Positions 8,836 to 17,353 of a stretch of 64,000 bases of DNA are shown piece after piece (the first letter of the stretch is position 1; each line of letters starts with the position of its first letter). The stretch is from Microvirga sp. TS319 (GTDB lineage: Bacteria; Pseudomonadota; Alphaproteobacteria; Rhizobiales; Beijerinckiaceae): the NCBI RefSeq assembly GCF_041276405.1, contig NZ_JBGGGT010000001.1, positions 1 to 64,000 on the forward strand, in the 5' to 3' direction. The notes under the pieces were generated by a model. That model made no database searches and was not told where the DNA came from. It saw only the letters and a program-made list of their open reading frames with translations. Made by a program: the position numbers and the translations under genes.

Positions 8836-8901
8836 TAAGTCATTGATGATACGAGCAACACTCCGACATGAGGAAGCTAGGCAGGACATTGCTACGATGA
8901 C
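8836..8901 (-). repeat. Degenerate copy of the DUF1612 promoter/palindrome block
   Basis: The 66 bp align without gaps to 2711-2776 with about 46 identical positions, concentrated in two blocks (TAAGT.ATTGATG.TA.GAG and AGCTA.GCA.G.CAT.GCTACGATGAC). The palindrome is damaged here (GACATTGCTACGATGAC) and the -10 is lost. Downstream on the minus strand the frame reads FGKVGHPLPRSDSIPS, which resembles the start of the DUF1612 protein (FIGKGSG...VPRSYDLPE). The rest of the gene is not recognisable. Confidence 0.55.
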
Positions 8902-9332
8902 ATGTAGGCGGTTTCCGGCATCCGGGAGAAACGTCTGTCCCTGCCGCAAACAGTCCTGACCGCTGGCCTTGTAGGACCGCGCATTGCCCCATGCTGGGGG
9001 CACTGATGTGCCTTTCTAAACCCCATCAGCGTGCTTCTGAAAAGCCCTCTTCTCGTCATGCGGTTAACACGAGTTGCCCAAAGCCATATCCAGGCAAACC
9101 GCCGTTTCCTCCTGTCGCAGCTTGGGAACCCATGCGCAGCATCGGCCTCTCGACATGGGGCTCCTCGGAACGGCTCTCCTCGGACCGGATGCGGAGTCAT
9201 TCACTCCCTTGCATTCCCTTGTCGCGGGCGAACAGGCCCCTCGGCGGGCCTGGATCGAAAAATTGTGTGCCTCGGTTCCCAAGGATGGAGCTCTGATGCG
9301 CATGTAGCGGGAGGCGCTCCAAGGAACGGAGA

Positions 9333-10424
9333 TCAGCTCTTGAGCGTCGGACCCAGGCGTCGATCAGCTTGTCTTCCACCCCGCTTCCGGGCCGGGGCTG
9401 TCGAATCCCGTTCGATAAGGCGGCAGGCGAGTTCTGTCCGGCGTACGACGCGTTGTCCCTGCGTGGAGAGCTCAATCAGCGTCTCGACCGCTGCCTCGCC
9501 CAATTCGCGAGCCGGAATGTGCATCGTCGTGAGGCGTGGCGTGAGGAGGTCCGAGATCGGCAGATTGTCGATCCCCATGATTGAAATCTCATTCGGGCAG
9601 TCGATCTGGCGGGCCGTCAAGGCCGAGAGGGCTCCGAGCGCAAGGCTGTCGGCGGCGCAGAGAAGTGCCGTCACATGGAGCGTTCCCTTGTCGAGGCGCT
9701 CGCCGATCGCACGCTCGGCACATTCCGGTGTCCAGTCCTCGACGCTGATGACATTTTCGTCGGGGTAGGGCAGCCCGTGCTCGGACAGGGCATCCCGCCA
9801 ACCCTCAAGACGCCGCCGAATTGTGGGGCGGCCAGGACGCATGACGAAGCCGATATTCTTATGCCCCAGGCCGATGAGATAGTCGCAAGCCATGCGTGTC
9901 GCAGAGCGGTTGCAGGGGCTGACGCTCGAAATGCGCATGAGCGGATCGTCACCGTTGATCAGAACCGCCGCCTTGCCGCTCTCATGGATGCGCTGCATGA
10001 CCTGAGCGTCATCGATCGTCAGAAGGAGCACGCCGAGGAAGTCCTCTCGATCAAGCGCGTCGATGAGGGGGGCATGGCTTTCTTCCGGGTCGGGAAGAGG
10101 CACGAGGGAGACGTCGATCTCCCGTAACGCGGCGGCGGACTTCAGGCCCTCCAGCACATGCCAGGTAAATTGGGTGCGGCTGTAGTCGGTCATCGCAGCC
10201 TTGCTGGCGAGCACCGCAATTCGGGCGCCCTGAACCGTATTGGGCAAGGGATAGCCCGCGTTTCTCGCTGCCTGAAAGATTTTCCGGCGCACATCCTCTC
10301 GAACGCCCTTTTGACCCGTCAGGGCACGGGACGCCGTACTGATGGAAACGTCACAGGCCATCGCGATATCGCGAAGGCGGCTGCGGGCGACGGGTTTCGA
10401 GGAAGGAAATGGCTTTTGCGACAT
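9333..10424 (-). CDS. LacI-family transcriptional regulator of the pectin-oligosaccharide cluster
   Basis: A 363-residue LacI/GalR regulator. The N-terminal HTH is clear (RLRDIAMACDVSISTASRALTGQKGVREDVRRKIFQAARNAGY, residues about 14-57). A periplasmic-binding-protein-like effector domain follows, with the LLCAADSLALGALSAL and ISIMGIDNLPISDLLTPRLTTMHIP blocks typical of the family. The start is taken as ATG at 10424 (MSQKPF), with an AGG ribosome site; a TTG 15 bases upstream is open but weaker. It is divergent from the GH105-KduI-ABC operon, with only 93 bp between the two starts, so it probably represses that operon until a pectin-derived sugar binds. Confidence 0.93.
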   Translation of the reverse strand: MSQKPFPSSKPVARSRLRDIAMACDVSISTASRALTGQKGVREDVRRKIFQAARNAGYPLPNTVQGARIAVLASKAAMTDYSRTQFTWHVLEGLKSAAALREIDVSLVPLPDPEESHAPLIDALDREDFLGVLLLTIDDAQVMQRIHESGKAAVLINGDDPLMRISSVSPCNRSATRMACDYLIGLGHKNIGFVMRPGRPTIRRRLEGWRDALSEHGLPYPDENVISVEDWTPECAERAIGERLDKGTLHVTALLCAADSLALGALSALTARQIDCPNEISIMGIDNLPISDLLTPRLTTMHIPARELGEAAVETLIELSTQGQRVVRRTELACRLIERDSTAPARKRGGRQADRRLGPTLKS

Positions 10425-10451
10425 GCCTACACGCTGCAAAAAATTTTCATG

Positions 10452-10487
10452 TTGCGCAATTACCCTTAGTGATGAAAAATCATTTCA
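10452..10487. promoter_or_regulatory. Candidate operators between the LacI regulator and the GH105 gene
   Basis: Two symmetrical elements lie in the 93-bp divergent space. TTGCGCAA (10452-10459) has the C/G-centred symmetry common to LacI-family sites. TGAAA-AATCA-TTTCA (10473-10487) is a 5-bp inverted repeat. Either could bind the divergent regulator; the assignment is inferred from position. Confidence 0.4.
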
Positions 10488-10517
10488 ACAACAATCGGTG
10501 CCCGGGAGGCAGCGCAT

Positions 10518-11621
10518 ATGAGGGAGGGAGGGCGTCTCACGCGCCAACTCGACCGTCTGGTCGCAGGCATGGTGGCCTTGCGCCACGACGGAGCGTTCGA
10601 CGAGCCGAATCTCGACGGCACTCCTGGCGATTACATCAGCTTTGACGGGTGGGAATGGCCTCAGGGTGTCGGTCTCTACGGTCTGGTCCGCTACTGGGAG
10701 TTCACCGGAAGCAACGAGCATCGCCGTCTGATCGAGGCTTGGTACGAGCGCCAACTCGGCAAAGGCCTCCCCAGGCTCAATGTCAATACAACCGCCCCCA
10801 TGCTCGGTCTGTCCATGCTTTGGGACAAGACGCGGGACGAGCGCTGGCGCGTGCCACTCGAGCATTGGGCACGTCTCGTGATGAACGAGCTTCCCCGCAC
10901 CGAACAAGGCGGCTTCCAGCATGTCGTTTCAGACGGCGTGAACCCGGGAGAGCTCTGGGACGATACGCTCTTCATGGTGTGCCTGTTCCTGGCGAATTAC
11001 GGTCGCGCCGCAGGCCGCGACGATCTCGTTCAGGAATCCGTCCGGCAGTTTCTGCTCCACGCGCATTACCTGACCGATACCGAAACCGGCCTCTGGTTCC
11101 ATGGCTGGACCTTCGATGGGCGACACAATTTTGCACGCGCGCGCTGGGCGCGAGGCAATGCGTGGATCACGGCGGGTCTTCTCGACTTCATCGAGTTGGG
11201 CGGCATCGCCGGCGGTGTCAGGGACTATCTCCTCGGCTGCCTGCGGACGCAGGCCGGCTCCCTTCTGCACCATCAGGATCGCACCGGGGCCTGGCATACC
11301 CTGATCGACGACCCGTCGTCCTATCTCGAGGCATCCGCAACGGCAGGCTTCGGCTACGGCCTCCTGAAAGGCGCACGCCTCGGCGCCTTGGGCGAGGAGG
11401 CACGGCAGGCTGGTCTTCGCGCCTTGGATTATGTGCTCGCCCATATCGATGAGGACGGCACGCTGCAGAATGTCTCCTACGGCACGCGCATGGGACGCGA
11501 TCTGCAATTCTACCACGACATTCCCATCCAGCCGACGGCGTACGGTCAGGCCCTGGCCATCCTGCTTCTGGCGGAGGCCGTCCGTCACATGAATGATGCT
11601 CAACAGGAGTCCGCGGCATGA
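10518..11621 (+). CDS. GH105 unsaturated rhamnogalacturonyl / uronyl hydrolase
   Basis: A 367-residue (alpha/alpha)6-barrel hydrolase of the GH105/GH88 type (YteR/YesR-like). The visible family blocks are ELWDDTLFMVCLFL near residue 150 (with the catalytic-type Asp), the FARARWARGNAWITAGLLDFIE block near residue 205, SYLEASATAGFGYGLLKG near 270 and PTAYGQALAILLLAEA at the end. Such enzymes hydrate the 4,5-unsaturated uronic acid left by pectate or rhamnogalacturonan lyases and release it from the oligosaccharide. There is no signal peptide, so it acts in the cytoplasm on imported oligomers. The start is ATG 10518 with GGGAGG eight bases upstream. It overlaps kduI by four bases (ATGA). Confidence 0.9.
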   Translation: MREGGRLTRQLDRLVAGMVALRHDGAFDEPNLDGTPGDYISFDGWEWPQGVGLYGLVRYWEFTGSNEHRRLIEAWYERQLGKGLPRLNVNTTAPMLGLSMLWDKTRDERWRVPLEHWARLVMNELPRTEQGGFQHVVSDGVNPGELWDDTLFMVCLFLANYGRAAGRDDLVQESVRQFLLHAHYLTDTETGLWFHGWTFDGRHNFARARWARGNAWITAGLLDFIELGGIAGGVRDYLLGCLRTQAGSLLHHQDRTGAWHTLIDDPSSYLEASATAGFGYGLLKGARLGALGEEARQAGLRALDYVLAHIDEDGTLQNVSYGTRMGRDLQFYHDIPIQPTAYGQALAILLLAEAVRHMNDAQQESAA

Positions 11622-12451
11622 TCGACGTCCGCTACGGTGCAGCACCCGAAACCATCGGTACCTTGTCGACCGAGAATCTGCGCTCGACCTTTCTCGTCGA
11701 GCACCTGTTCCCTACGGATGATATCCGCCTCGTCTATACTCACATCGACCGCATGATTCTCGGCGGCGCCGTTCCAGTCGGGAAACGCGTCACCTTCGGC
11801 GACGGCGCCGCTATCGGCACGCCGCATCTCCTGTCGTATCGCGAGATGGGTGTCGCCAATCTCGGTGGAAGCGGTCGCGTCGAGGTGGACGGACGGACCT
11901 TCGATCTCGAAAACCGCGATATCCTCTATGTCGGACGCGGCGCGCAGCGACTGACCTTGTCGAGCGCAGACAGCGCCAATCCGGCGCGGTTCTACATGAC
12001 CTCCGTGCCCTCGCAGACGGATTATCCGCACCGGCTGATCACCCGCGCCGAGGCGAAGCCTTTGGAGCTGGGAGAAGAGAAACGTTCGAACAGGCGTTCG
12101 CTGCGCATGTATATCCATCCCGAGGTCTCGCCCTCCGCGCTTCTCCTCATGGGCATCACCGATCTTTCTCACGGGAGTGTCTGGAACACCATGCCGCCGC
12201 ATCTGCATGAGCGGCGCATGGAAGCGTATGTCTACTTCGATTTGGCGCCTGATGACCGCGTCATCCACCTGATGGGCCGCCCCGATGATACCCGTCACCT
12301 CGTCGTCGCGGATGGCGAGGCGATCCTCTCCCCGGCCTGGTCGATCCATATGGGCGCGGGCACAGGTCCTTACGCCTTCGTGTGGAGCATGACCGGTGAA
12401 AATCAGGAATACACCGATGTGGACCCGGTGCCGGTTAGCGCCCTGCGGTGA
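11618..12451 (+). CDS. kduI: 5-keto-4-deoxyuronate isomerase KduI
   Basis: A 277-residue cupin isomerase. KduI converts 5-keto-4-deoxyuronate (4-deoxy-L-threo-5-hexosulose uronate, formed from unsaturated galacturonate) to 3-deoxy-D-glycero-2,5-hexodiulosonate. The zinc-site block NTMPPHLHERRMEAYVYF is intact near residues 190-207, with His, His and Glu ligands. The last His is probably the one in WSIHMGAGT. The length equals that of the E. coli enzyme. It overlaps the GH105 stop as ATGA and is followed within nine bases by the next gene, so it is in the middle of an operon. KduD at the end of the cluster does the next step. Confidence 0.96.
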   Translation: MIDVRYGAAPETIGTLSTENLRSTFLVEHLFPTDDIRLVYTHIDRMILGGAVPVGKRVTFGDGAAIGTPHLLSYREMGVANLGGSGRVEVDGRTFDLENRDILYVGRGAQRLTLSSADSANPARFYMTSVPSQTDYPHRLITRAEAKPLELGEEKRSNRRSLRMYIHPEVSPSALLLMGITDLSHGSVWNTMPPHLHERRMEAYVYFDLAPDDRVIHLMGRPDDTRHLVVADGEAILSPAWSIHMGAGTGPYAFVWSMTGENQEYTDVDPVPVSALR

Positions 12452-12459
12452 GAAGAGCC

Positions 12460-15006
12460 ATGGCGAGAGACATGTACCTGACCCATCCCCTGAAACCCGG
12501 CCAAGCTGTCGGCCACTGGCAGCTCGGCGACATTCATGAGGAGCGTTACGACGTTCCGGACCGTACCATGGAAGGGAAGATGGACGCCTTCTTCTTCCTG
12601 ACCAAGGACCGCAACTTCATCCCCCATCAATATGCGTGCCGCACGGATTTCATCGAGCAGTATCGCGGCAAGGCCCCTCGGCCGACTACGCGCTTCGAGC
12701 CGACCCGCGTCTGGCTGCCTTTCGGGTCTCCACGGGTGGACCTGTCGGGCTTCTGGTTCCGGGCAACCCGGGTCGAATGCTGGGCGCGCACGACAATCGA
12801 CAGCCCATGCGATCAGGTGGCGCGGTTCAGCTTCGCGACATGCGGCGGCGCATTCCTGGAGGCGAACGGCCGACGCGTGGCGGTGCTGACCCGGTACCAG
12901 CGCAATTTCGAGGAGCGCATCGAGATCGAAGTGCCGCTGAAGGCGGGCAGGAATGAAGTGCGGGTCTGGTTTGCCGATCTCTGCGAGCGTGATGCACGTT
13001 ACTACTTCAGTCTCGAGCTGATCGCGGGCGAAGGGCTGTCGGTCGGTATGCCGAGCGCCATTGATGGAGCGCGTGCCCTCGCCCTAGAGAGCATGCTCGA
13101 AGGCATGCGCTTCGAGAGGTCGTCTTATGGGCGAGGCGAGGTCGCCATCGTGTTCGACAATCCCGCCGCCGGTACGCTCGACGTCCATGTGGAAGTTCGT
13201 GGCGACTTTATGTCGACGGAGGATACCCTCGAATTTCACAGGAAGCTCCCGGTTGGTGCGAACCGCGTCGTTGTCGCCGATACGGGCGAATTGCCAGCCG
13301 ATTTCAGGCATTTCGACATCACGCTGCGGGATGGTGACTTCTTGGCGACGCGCGTACTGGGCGTCGAGATCTGTCATCTGGACGAGCAGCCTCCCGCTTC
13401 CGCCGACATCAAGGTGAGGGTTCAGGCCGTTCTCGACCATGTGGCCGAGCGCGGCGAGCGCGACATGGTGGCGGTGCTGGCGCGGCTCGCCGTGAACCGT
13501 GGTGGCCCGGAGACGGATCGCATCATCGAAACCTGCCTGCCGATCATCGGCGATTGTCATGACTGTGCAGATTTCCTGCTGGTCCCGCTCCTGTGGTCGC
13601 GCATTGTCTGGCCGGAACGCATCGCGCCGGAGACCCGGGCGCGCATGGACGAGGTGATCCTGCGCTTTCGCTACTGGATGGATGAGCCCGGCAACGACGT
13701 TATGTGGTACTTCAGCGAGAACCATGCGCTGCTGTTTCACACCGCCTGTCATCTCGCCGGAACGCTCTTCCGGGATGCAACCTTCACGCGCTCAGGGCGC
13801 AAGGGCCGTGAGCAGGCCGAGATCGGCCGACACCGCCTCCTCGAGTGGCTGACGCATTTCGAGGCCTGCGAGATGGCCGAGTGGAATTCGGCGCCGTATT
13901 TCCCGATCGATTTGAAGGGCCTGTGCGCCCTTTACGCGCTTTCACCCGACGCCACCATTCGCGAACGCTCCGGTGCCGCCATCCGCCGCCTTCTCGAGAT
14001 CATGTCCCTGTCGAGCCACCACGGCATGATGACAGCCTCGCAGGGCCGCAGCTATGAGCATACGCTCCGGCCAGGACGTACGCTCGAGCTGTCGGGCATC
14101 TCATATCTCGCCTTCGGCACGGGATCGCTCGGCCGCCGCTTCCATGCCCTGCCGCAGCTCGCTCTGTGCTTTGCCGAACATGGCTTGACCGTCGATCCGG
14201 ACCTCGCCGCCATCGCCGACCTTAAAAGGGCCGGATCCTATGAATGGCGCTACAAGCAGGGCGAGAACGGCATTGCCTCGCTCTATCACTTCAAGTCGAA
14301 GGATTATGCCCTGGGCAGCATCGCCGCCTATCGCTGGGGCGAGTGGGGCTATCAGGAAACTGTCCTGCATCTGCGTTTGGGGGAGCGCCCGGAATCGCAA
14401 ATCTGGATCAATCATCCGGGCGAGGTGATCCATAGCGGCTACGGCCGTCCTTCCTATTGGGGCGGGTGTGGAACGGTTCCGCGCGTTCACCAGTATCGTT
14501 CTCTCGCAGTCGTGGAATTCAACGTTTATTCGATGCAACCGGACTTCACCCATGCATGGTTGCCGGAGGCCGAGATGGATGAGGTCATCCGCGACGGGAA
14601 CCGCATCCTGGTGCGGTCCGGCGATGGACTTTGCCTCCTCGTTGCAAGCGCTCCCTTCGGCTCGGTGACAAGGGGACCGGCAGCGGGATGCGAAGTCCGC
14701 TTGCCCGGACATATCGGACGCTGGATCGTGCGCCTTTCCGACGTCGCGACAGAAGGTGGCCTTGAAGCCTTCGGACGACGGTTCGCCGACTTGGCGGCGG
14801 AAAAACGGGACAATGACATCATCGTCATTCATGACCCTGATTTCGGCCTCGTGGCCTGCGGCCCCGATGGGGTGGTGCGCACAGCGAGGGAAGTCATCGA
14901 CCCGAAGAGCTGGACGTTGTCGGGAGAGTTGAAAGCCTTGCCGGAAGGAAGACGTGTGACGCTGCCATCCCGGCACAAAAAAGAAGAGCAACTTAAGATT
15001 GCCTGA
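12460..15006 (+). CDS. Large unrecognised protein of the pectin cluster (candidate polysaccharide-active enzyme)
   Basis: An 848-residue protein that I do not recognise as a named family. The start is taken as ATG 12460; a GTG at 12448 overlapping the kduI stop is the alternative. Residues about 80-195 read as a beta-sandwich: CGGAFLEANGRRVAV and LKAGRNEVRVWFADL resemble the galactose-binding-like domains of GH2/GH78 enzymes. Residues about 340-640 are helical with toroid-like repeats, including YFSENHALLFHTACHLAG near residue 418 and EWNSAPYFPIDLKGLCALYAL near 473. The C-terminal 200 residues are beta-rich. This order (sandwich, alpha-toroid, beta-sheet) is that of several polysaccharide lyases and hydrolases. 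It has no signal peptide. Its place between kduI and the importer suggests action on imported pectin or rhamnogalacturonan oligomers. The function is inference. Confidence 0.6.
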   Translation: MARDMYLTHPLKPGQAVGHWQLGDIHEERYDVPDRTMEGKMDAFFFLTKDRNFIPHQYACRTDFIEQYRGKAPRPTTRFEPTRVWLPFGSPRVDLSGFWFRATRVECWARTTIDSPCDQVARFSFATCGGAFLEANGRRVAVLTRYQRNFEERIEIEVPLKAGRNEVRVWFADLCERDARYYFSLELIAGEGLSVGMPSAIDGARALALESMLEGMRFERSSYGRGEVAIVFDNPAAGTLDVHVEVRGDFMSTEDTLEFHRKLPVGANRVVVADTGELPADFRHFDITLRDGDFLATRVLGVEICHLDEQPPASADIKVRVQAVLDHVAERGERDMVAVLARLAVNRGGPETDRIIETCLPIIGDCHDCADFLLVPLLWSRIVWPERIAPETRARMDEVILRFRYWMDEPGNDVMWYFSENHALLFHTACHLAGTLFRDATFTRSGRKGREQAEIGRHRLLEWLTHFEACEMAEWNSAPYFPIDLKGLCALYALSPDATIRERSGAAIRRLLEIMSLSSHHGMMTASQGRSYEHTLRPGRTLELSGISYLAFGTGSLGRRFHALPQLALCFAEHGLTVDPDLAAIADLKRAGSYEWRYKQGENGIASLYHFKSKDYALGSIAAYRWGEWGYQETVLHLRLGERPESQIWINHPGEVIHSGYGRPSYWGGCGTVPRVHQYRSLAVVEFNVYSMQPDFTHAWLPEAEMDEVIRDGNRILVRSGDGLCLLVASAPFGSVTRGPAAGCEVRLPGHIGRWIVRLSDVATEGGLEAFGRRFADLAAEKRDNDIIVIHDPDFGLVACGPDGVVRTAREVIDPKSWTLSGELKALPEGRRVTLPSRHKKEEQLKIA

Positions 15007-15032
15007 AACACATTCATCATGGGAGGAAAGTG

Positions 15033-16304
15033 ATGAAGGGACTTAAAAGTCTGACCTGCGGGGCCCTGGTCCTCGCGCTCAGCGCGGCCGCCGCCCAGGC
15101 GGCCACGGAAGTGCGCATCATGTGGTACTCGGACGGAAATGAAGGCGAGGTCCTGCAGGATCTCGTAAAGCGGTTCGAGGCTCAAAACCCCGAGATCAAG
15201 GTCGTGGTCGACAATGTCGCCTTCGGCGTCGTCAAGGAACAATTGCCAGTGCAGTTGGAAGCCGGACGGGGACCCGACATCGTGCGTGTGGTCGAGCTGA
15301 AGTCGCCTGCCAAGCACTGGCTCGATCTGCGTCCTTATCTCAAGGACGCCGCGACCTTCGAGAAGAGCTTCAGCAATACGCTCGACTGGATGCGCGAGGA
15401 TGGCAGCAATGCACTTCCGGGCTTCATGACCCAGCTCACCATCACCGGCCCTCTGGTGAACACCACCCTCTTCGAGCAGGCAAGCGTTCCCGTTCCGGGT
15501 GAGAAGGCAACGTGGGACGAATGGGCAGCAGCTGCCAAGAAGGTTGCCGACAGCCAGAAAATTCCAATCGCACTCGCCTTCGATCGCTCCGGCCACCGCT
15601 TCATGGGGCCGGCGATCTCGATGGGTGCGAAGATCATCGGTTCGGATGGTAAGCCTGCGGTGGTGGACGATGGCTTCAAGGCCATGGCCCAGCGCATTGC
15701 TGACTGGCACAAGAACGGCATCATGCCCCGTGAGATCTGGGGCGGCGTCGCCGGAACGACCTACAAGGGCGCGAACGATGAGTTCGTGAACGGCCAGGTC
15801 GCCGTGTACTTCTCGGGCTCCTGGCAGGTCGCCCAGTTCTCGCAGAAGATCAAGGACAACTTCGACTGGTCCGCTGTGCCCGAGCCGTGCGGGCCTGCTG
15901 CCTGCACCGGTATGCCGGGCGGTGCCGGTCTCGTTGCGGTAAAGTACACGACCCACCCACAGGAGGTGGCGCGCGTGATGGAATATCTCGCAAGTGAGCC
16001 CGTGGTGCGCGAATTCTCCGAGCGCACCCTGTTCCTGCCGGCTCACCAGGGGGTCGCCGCGAAGGGCGTGGATTTCAAGACGAGCGATCCGAACGTGAAG
16101 AAATCCCTGGGCATCTTCCTCAAAGCGACCCAGACCGCCGATCCGCTCGCGCTCAAGATGCAGAGCTACCGGTGGTCGGGCCCGATCTACGCCGCCGTCG
16201 TCAGCCGGCTCGGACAGGTCGTTGCCGGCGAGGCGCAGCTCTCCGACGCTTATGCCCGCATCGAGGATGACATCAAGCAGAAGGTCAGCGAGGCCTCCCG
16301 CTAA
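15033..16304 (+). CDS. Sugar ABC transporter substrate-binding protein
   Basis: A 423-residue extracellular solute-binding protein of family 1 (MalE/UgpB type). The signal peptide is clear: MKGLKSLTCGALVLALSAAAAQA followed by mature ATEVRIMWYSD. The family core is seen in GRGPDIVRV, VNTTLFEQASVPVPGEKATWDEWAAAAKK and FVNGQVAVYFSGSWQVAQF. The start is ATG 15033, chosen because GGGAGG lies seven bases upstream; a GTG three bases earlier is less likely. In the periplasm it probably captures a pectin-derived oligosaccharide for the two permeases that follow. The ligand is inferred from neighbouring kduI, kduD and GH105 genes. A Cys pair (EPCGPAACTG) in the C-terminal part may form a disulphide. 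Confidence 0.92.
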   Translation: MKGLKSLTCGALVLALSAAAAQAATEVRIMWYSDGNEGEVLQDLVKRFEAQNPEIKVVVDNVAFGVVKEQLPVQLEAGRGPDIVRVVELKSPAKHWLDLRPYLKDAATFEKSFSNTLDWMREDGSNALPGFMTQLTITGPLVNTTLFEQASVPVPGEKATWDEWAAAAKKVADSQKIPIALAFDRSGHRFMGPAISMGAKIIGSDGKPAVVDDGFKAMAQRIADWHKNGIMPREIWGGVAGTTYKGANDEFVNGQVAVYFSGSWQVAQFSQKIKDNFDWSAVPEPCGPAACTGMPGGAGLVAVKYTTHPQEVARVMEYLASEPVVREFSERTLFLPAHQGVAAKGVDFKTSDPNVKKSLGIFLKATQTADPLALKMQSYRWSGPIYAAVVSRLGQVVAGEAQLSDAYARIEDDIKQKVSEASR

Positions 16305-16321
16305 AGCTGAGAGGTGCCGCC

Positions 16322-17353
16322 ATGAGCACCACGATCCCCGGAATGCGAGGACAGGCGTTCAGCCTGTCCTCCGTCCTGGTTCTGCCGTTCCGCATTCTCA
16401 TGGGCCTGCTGAACGCTCCCATGAGCGCCGTGCAGCGTCGGTTCGGCATCGGCGGGGTGGGGGCCGTGTTCCTGGCTCCGAACATGCTGATCTTCAGCAT
16501 CTTCGTGCTCATTCCCGTTGCCATCAATGCTGCGTACTCCCTGACTGGCGGCACCGCGATCTTCTTTGACGGGCGCTATTTCGCCGGTTTGGACCAGTAT
16601 CGGACGCTGCTCTCCTGCAACGACTACACGACCCCGTCCACCTGTCTCCAGGACGCCTTCTGGCAGAGCGTGCACAACACGGCTTTCTTCGTGATCGTGC
16701 AGGTGACGGTGCTCGTGCTTGCCTCGTTGGGAACGGCACTTGTCCTCAATCGCGAGATGCGGGCACGCGGCTTCTGGCGCAGCGTCTTCTTCTTTCCCGT
16801 CCTGCTTTCGCCGGTCGTGGTCGGCTTGATCTGGAAATGGATCTTGCAGCGTGACGGACTGCTCAACGCACTCCTCCTGAATTTCGGGTTTGAGCGGACG
16901 TTGTGGCTTGCGGAGCGCAATTGGGCCATGTTCTGGGCTGTTTTCGTGTCCGTCTGGGCGCATCTCGGCTTCTATGCGCTGATCCTCCTGGCCGGTCTCC
17001 AGGCGATTCCGCGCGATCTGTACGAGGCTGCGATGATGGACGGAACAGGGCGCCTACGCACCTTCTGGCGCATCACTCTGCCGCTCCTGTGGCCCAATCT
17101 GCTCGTCGTCATCATTCTGGCGCTCATCCGCGCCGTTCAAGTCTTCGACGAAGCCTTCGTACTGACGGGCGGCGGTCCGGGCACCAGCACCATGTTCATG
17201 ACCCAATACATCTATGAGACGGGCTTTGCTCATGTTCTGCGCAATCTGGGGCTCGCATCGGCAGCTTCCATCCTCATGGGTGTCGTCCTGGTCGGCCTTA
17301 CCGCCTTGCAGCTCGTGGTCTCGAACAGGCGCGCCAGAAAGGAAGCAGCATGA
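16322..17353 (+). CDS. Sugar ABC transporter permease (MalF/UgpA-like)
   Basis: A 343-residue inner-membrane permease with about six to seven hydrophobic segments. It is of the binding-protein-dependent sugar type. The EAA loop that contacts the ATPase is visible as EAAMMDGTGRLRTFWRITLPLL near residue 238. A long N-terminal cytoplasmic segment precedes the first membrane helix (VGAVFLAPNMLIFSIFVLIPVAI). A periplasmic loop with two Cys (LSCNDYTTPSTCLQD) follows. It pairs with the next gene, overlapping it by four bases (ATGA), which implies translational coupling in the importer operon. Confidence 0.92.
   Translation: MSTTIPGMRGQAFSLSSVLVLPFRILMGLLNAPMSAVQRRFGIGGVGAVFLAPNMLIFSIFVLIPVAINAAYSLTGGTAIFFDGRYFAGLDQYRTLLSCNDYTTPSTCLQDAFWQSVHNTAFFVIVQVTVLVLASLGTALVLNREMRARGFWRSVFFFPVLLSPVVVGLIWKWILQRDGLLNALLLNFGFERTLWLAERNWAMFWAVFVSVWAHLGFYALILLAGLQAIPRDLYEAAMMDGTGRLRTFWRITLPLLWPNLLVVIILALIRAVQVFDEAFVLTGGGPGTSTMFMTQYIYETGFAHVLRNLGLASAASILMGVVLVGLTALQLVVSNRRARKEAA

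Larger units (their letters stand above)
6558..9332. other. Gene-poor stretch upstream of repABC
   Basis: About 2.8 kb without a convincing gene. Several open frames exist on both strands (the longest about 320 codons on the minus strand at 7208-8182). They are rich in Arg, Pro and Ser, lack domains and run through repeat elements, so I reject them. The stretch holds a second parS-type palindrome (7623-7638), two full and one partial copy of the dispersed palindromic repeat, and the decayed duplicate of the DUF1612 promoter (8836-8901). It may be non-coding centromere-flanking DNA or the remains of decayed genes. Confidence 0.6.
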
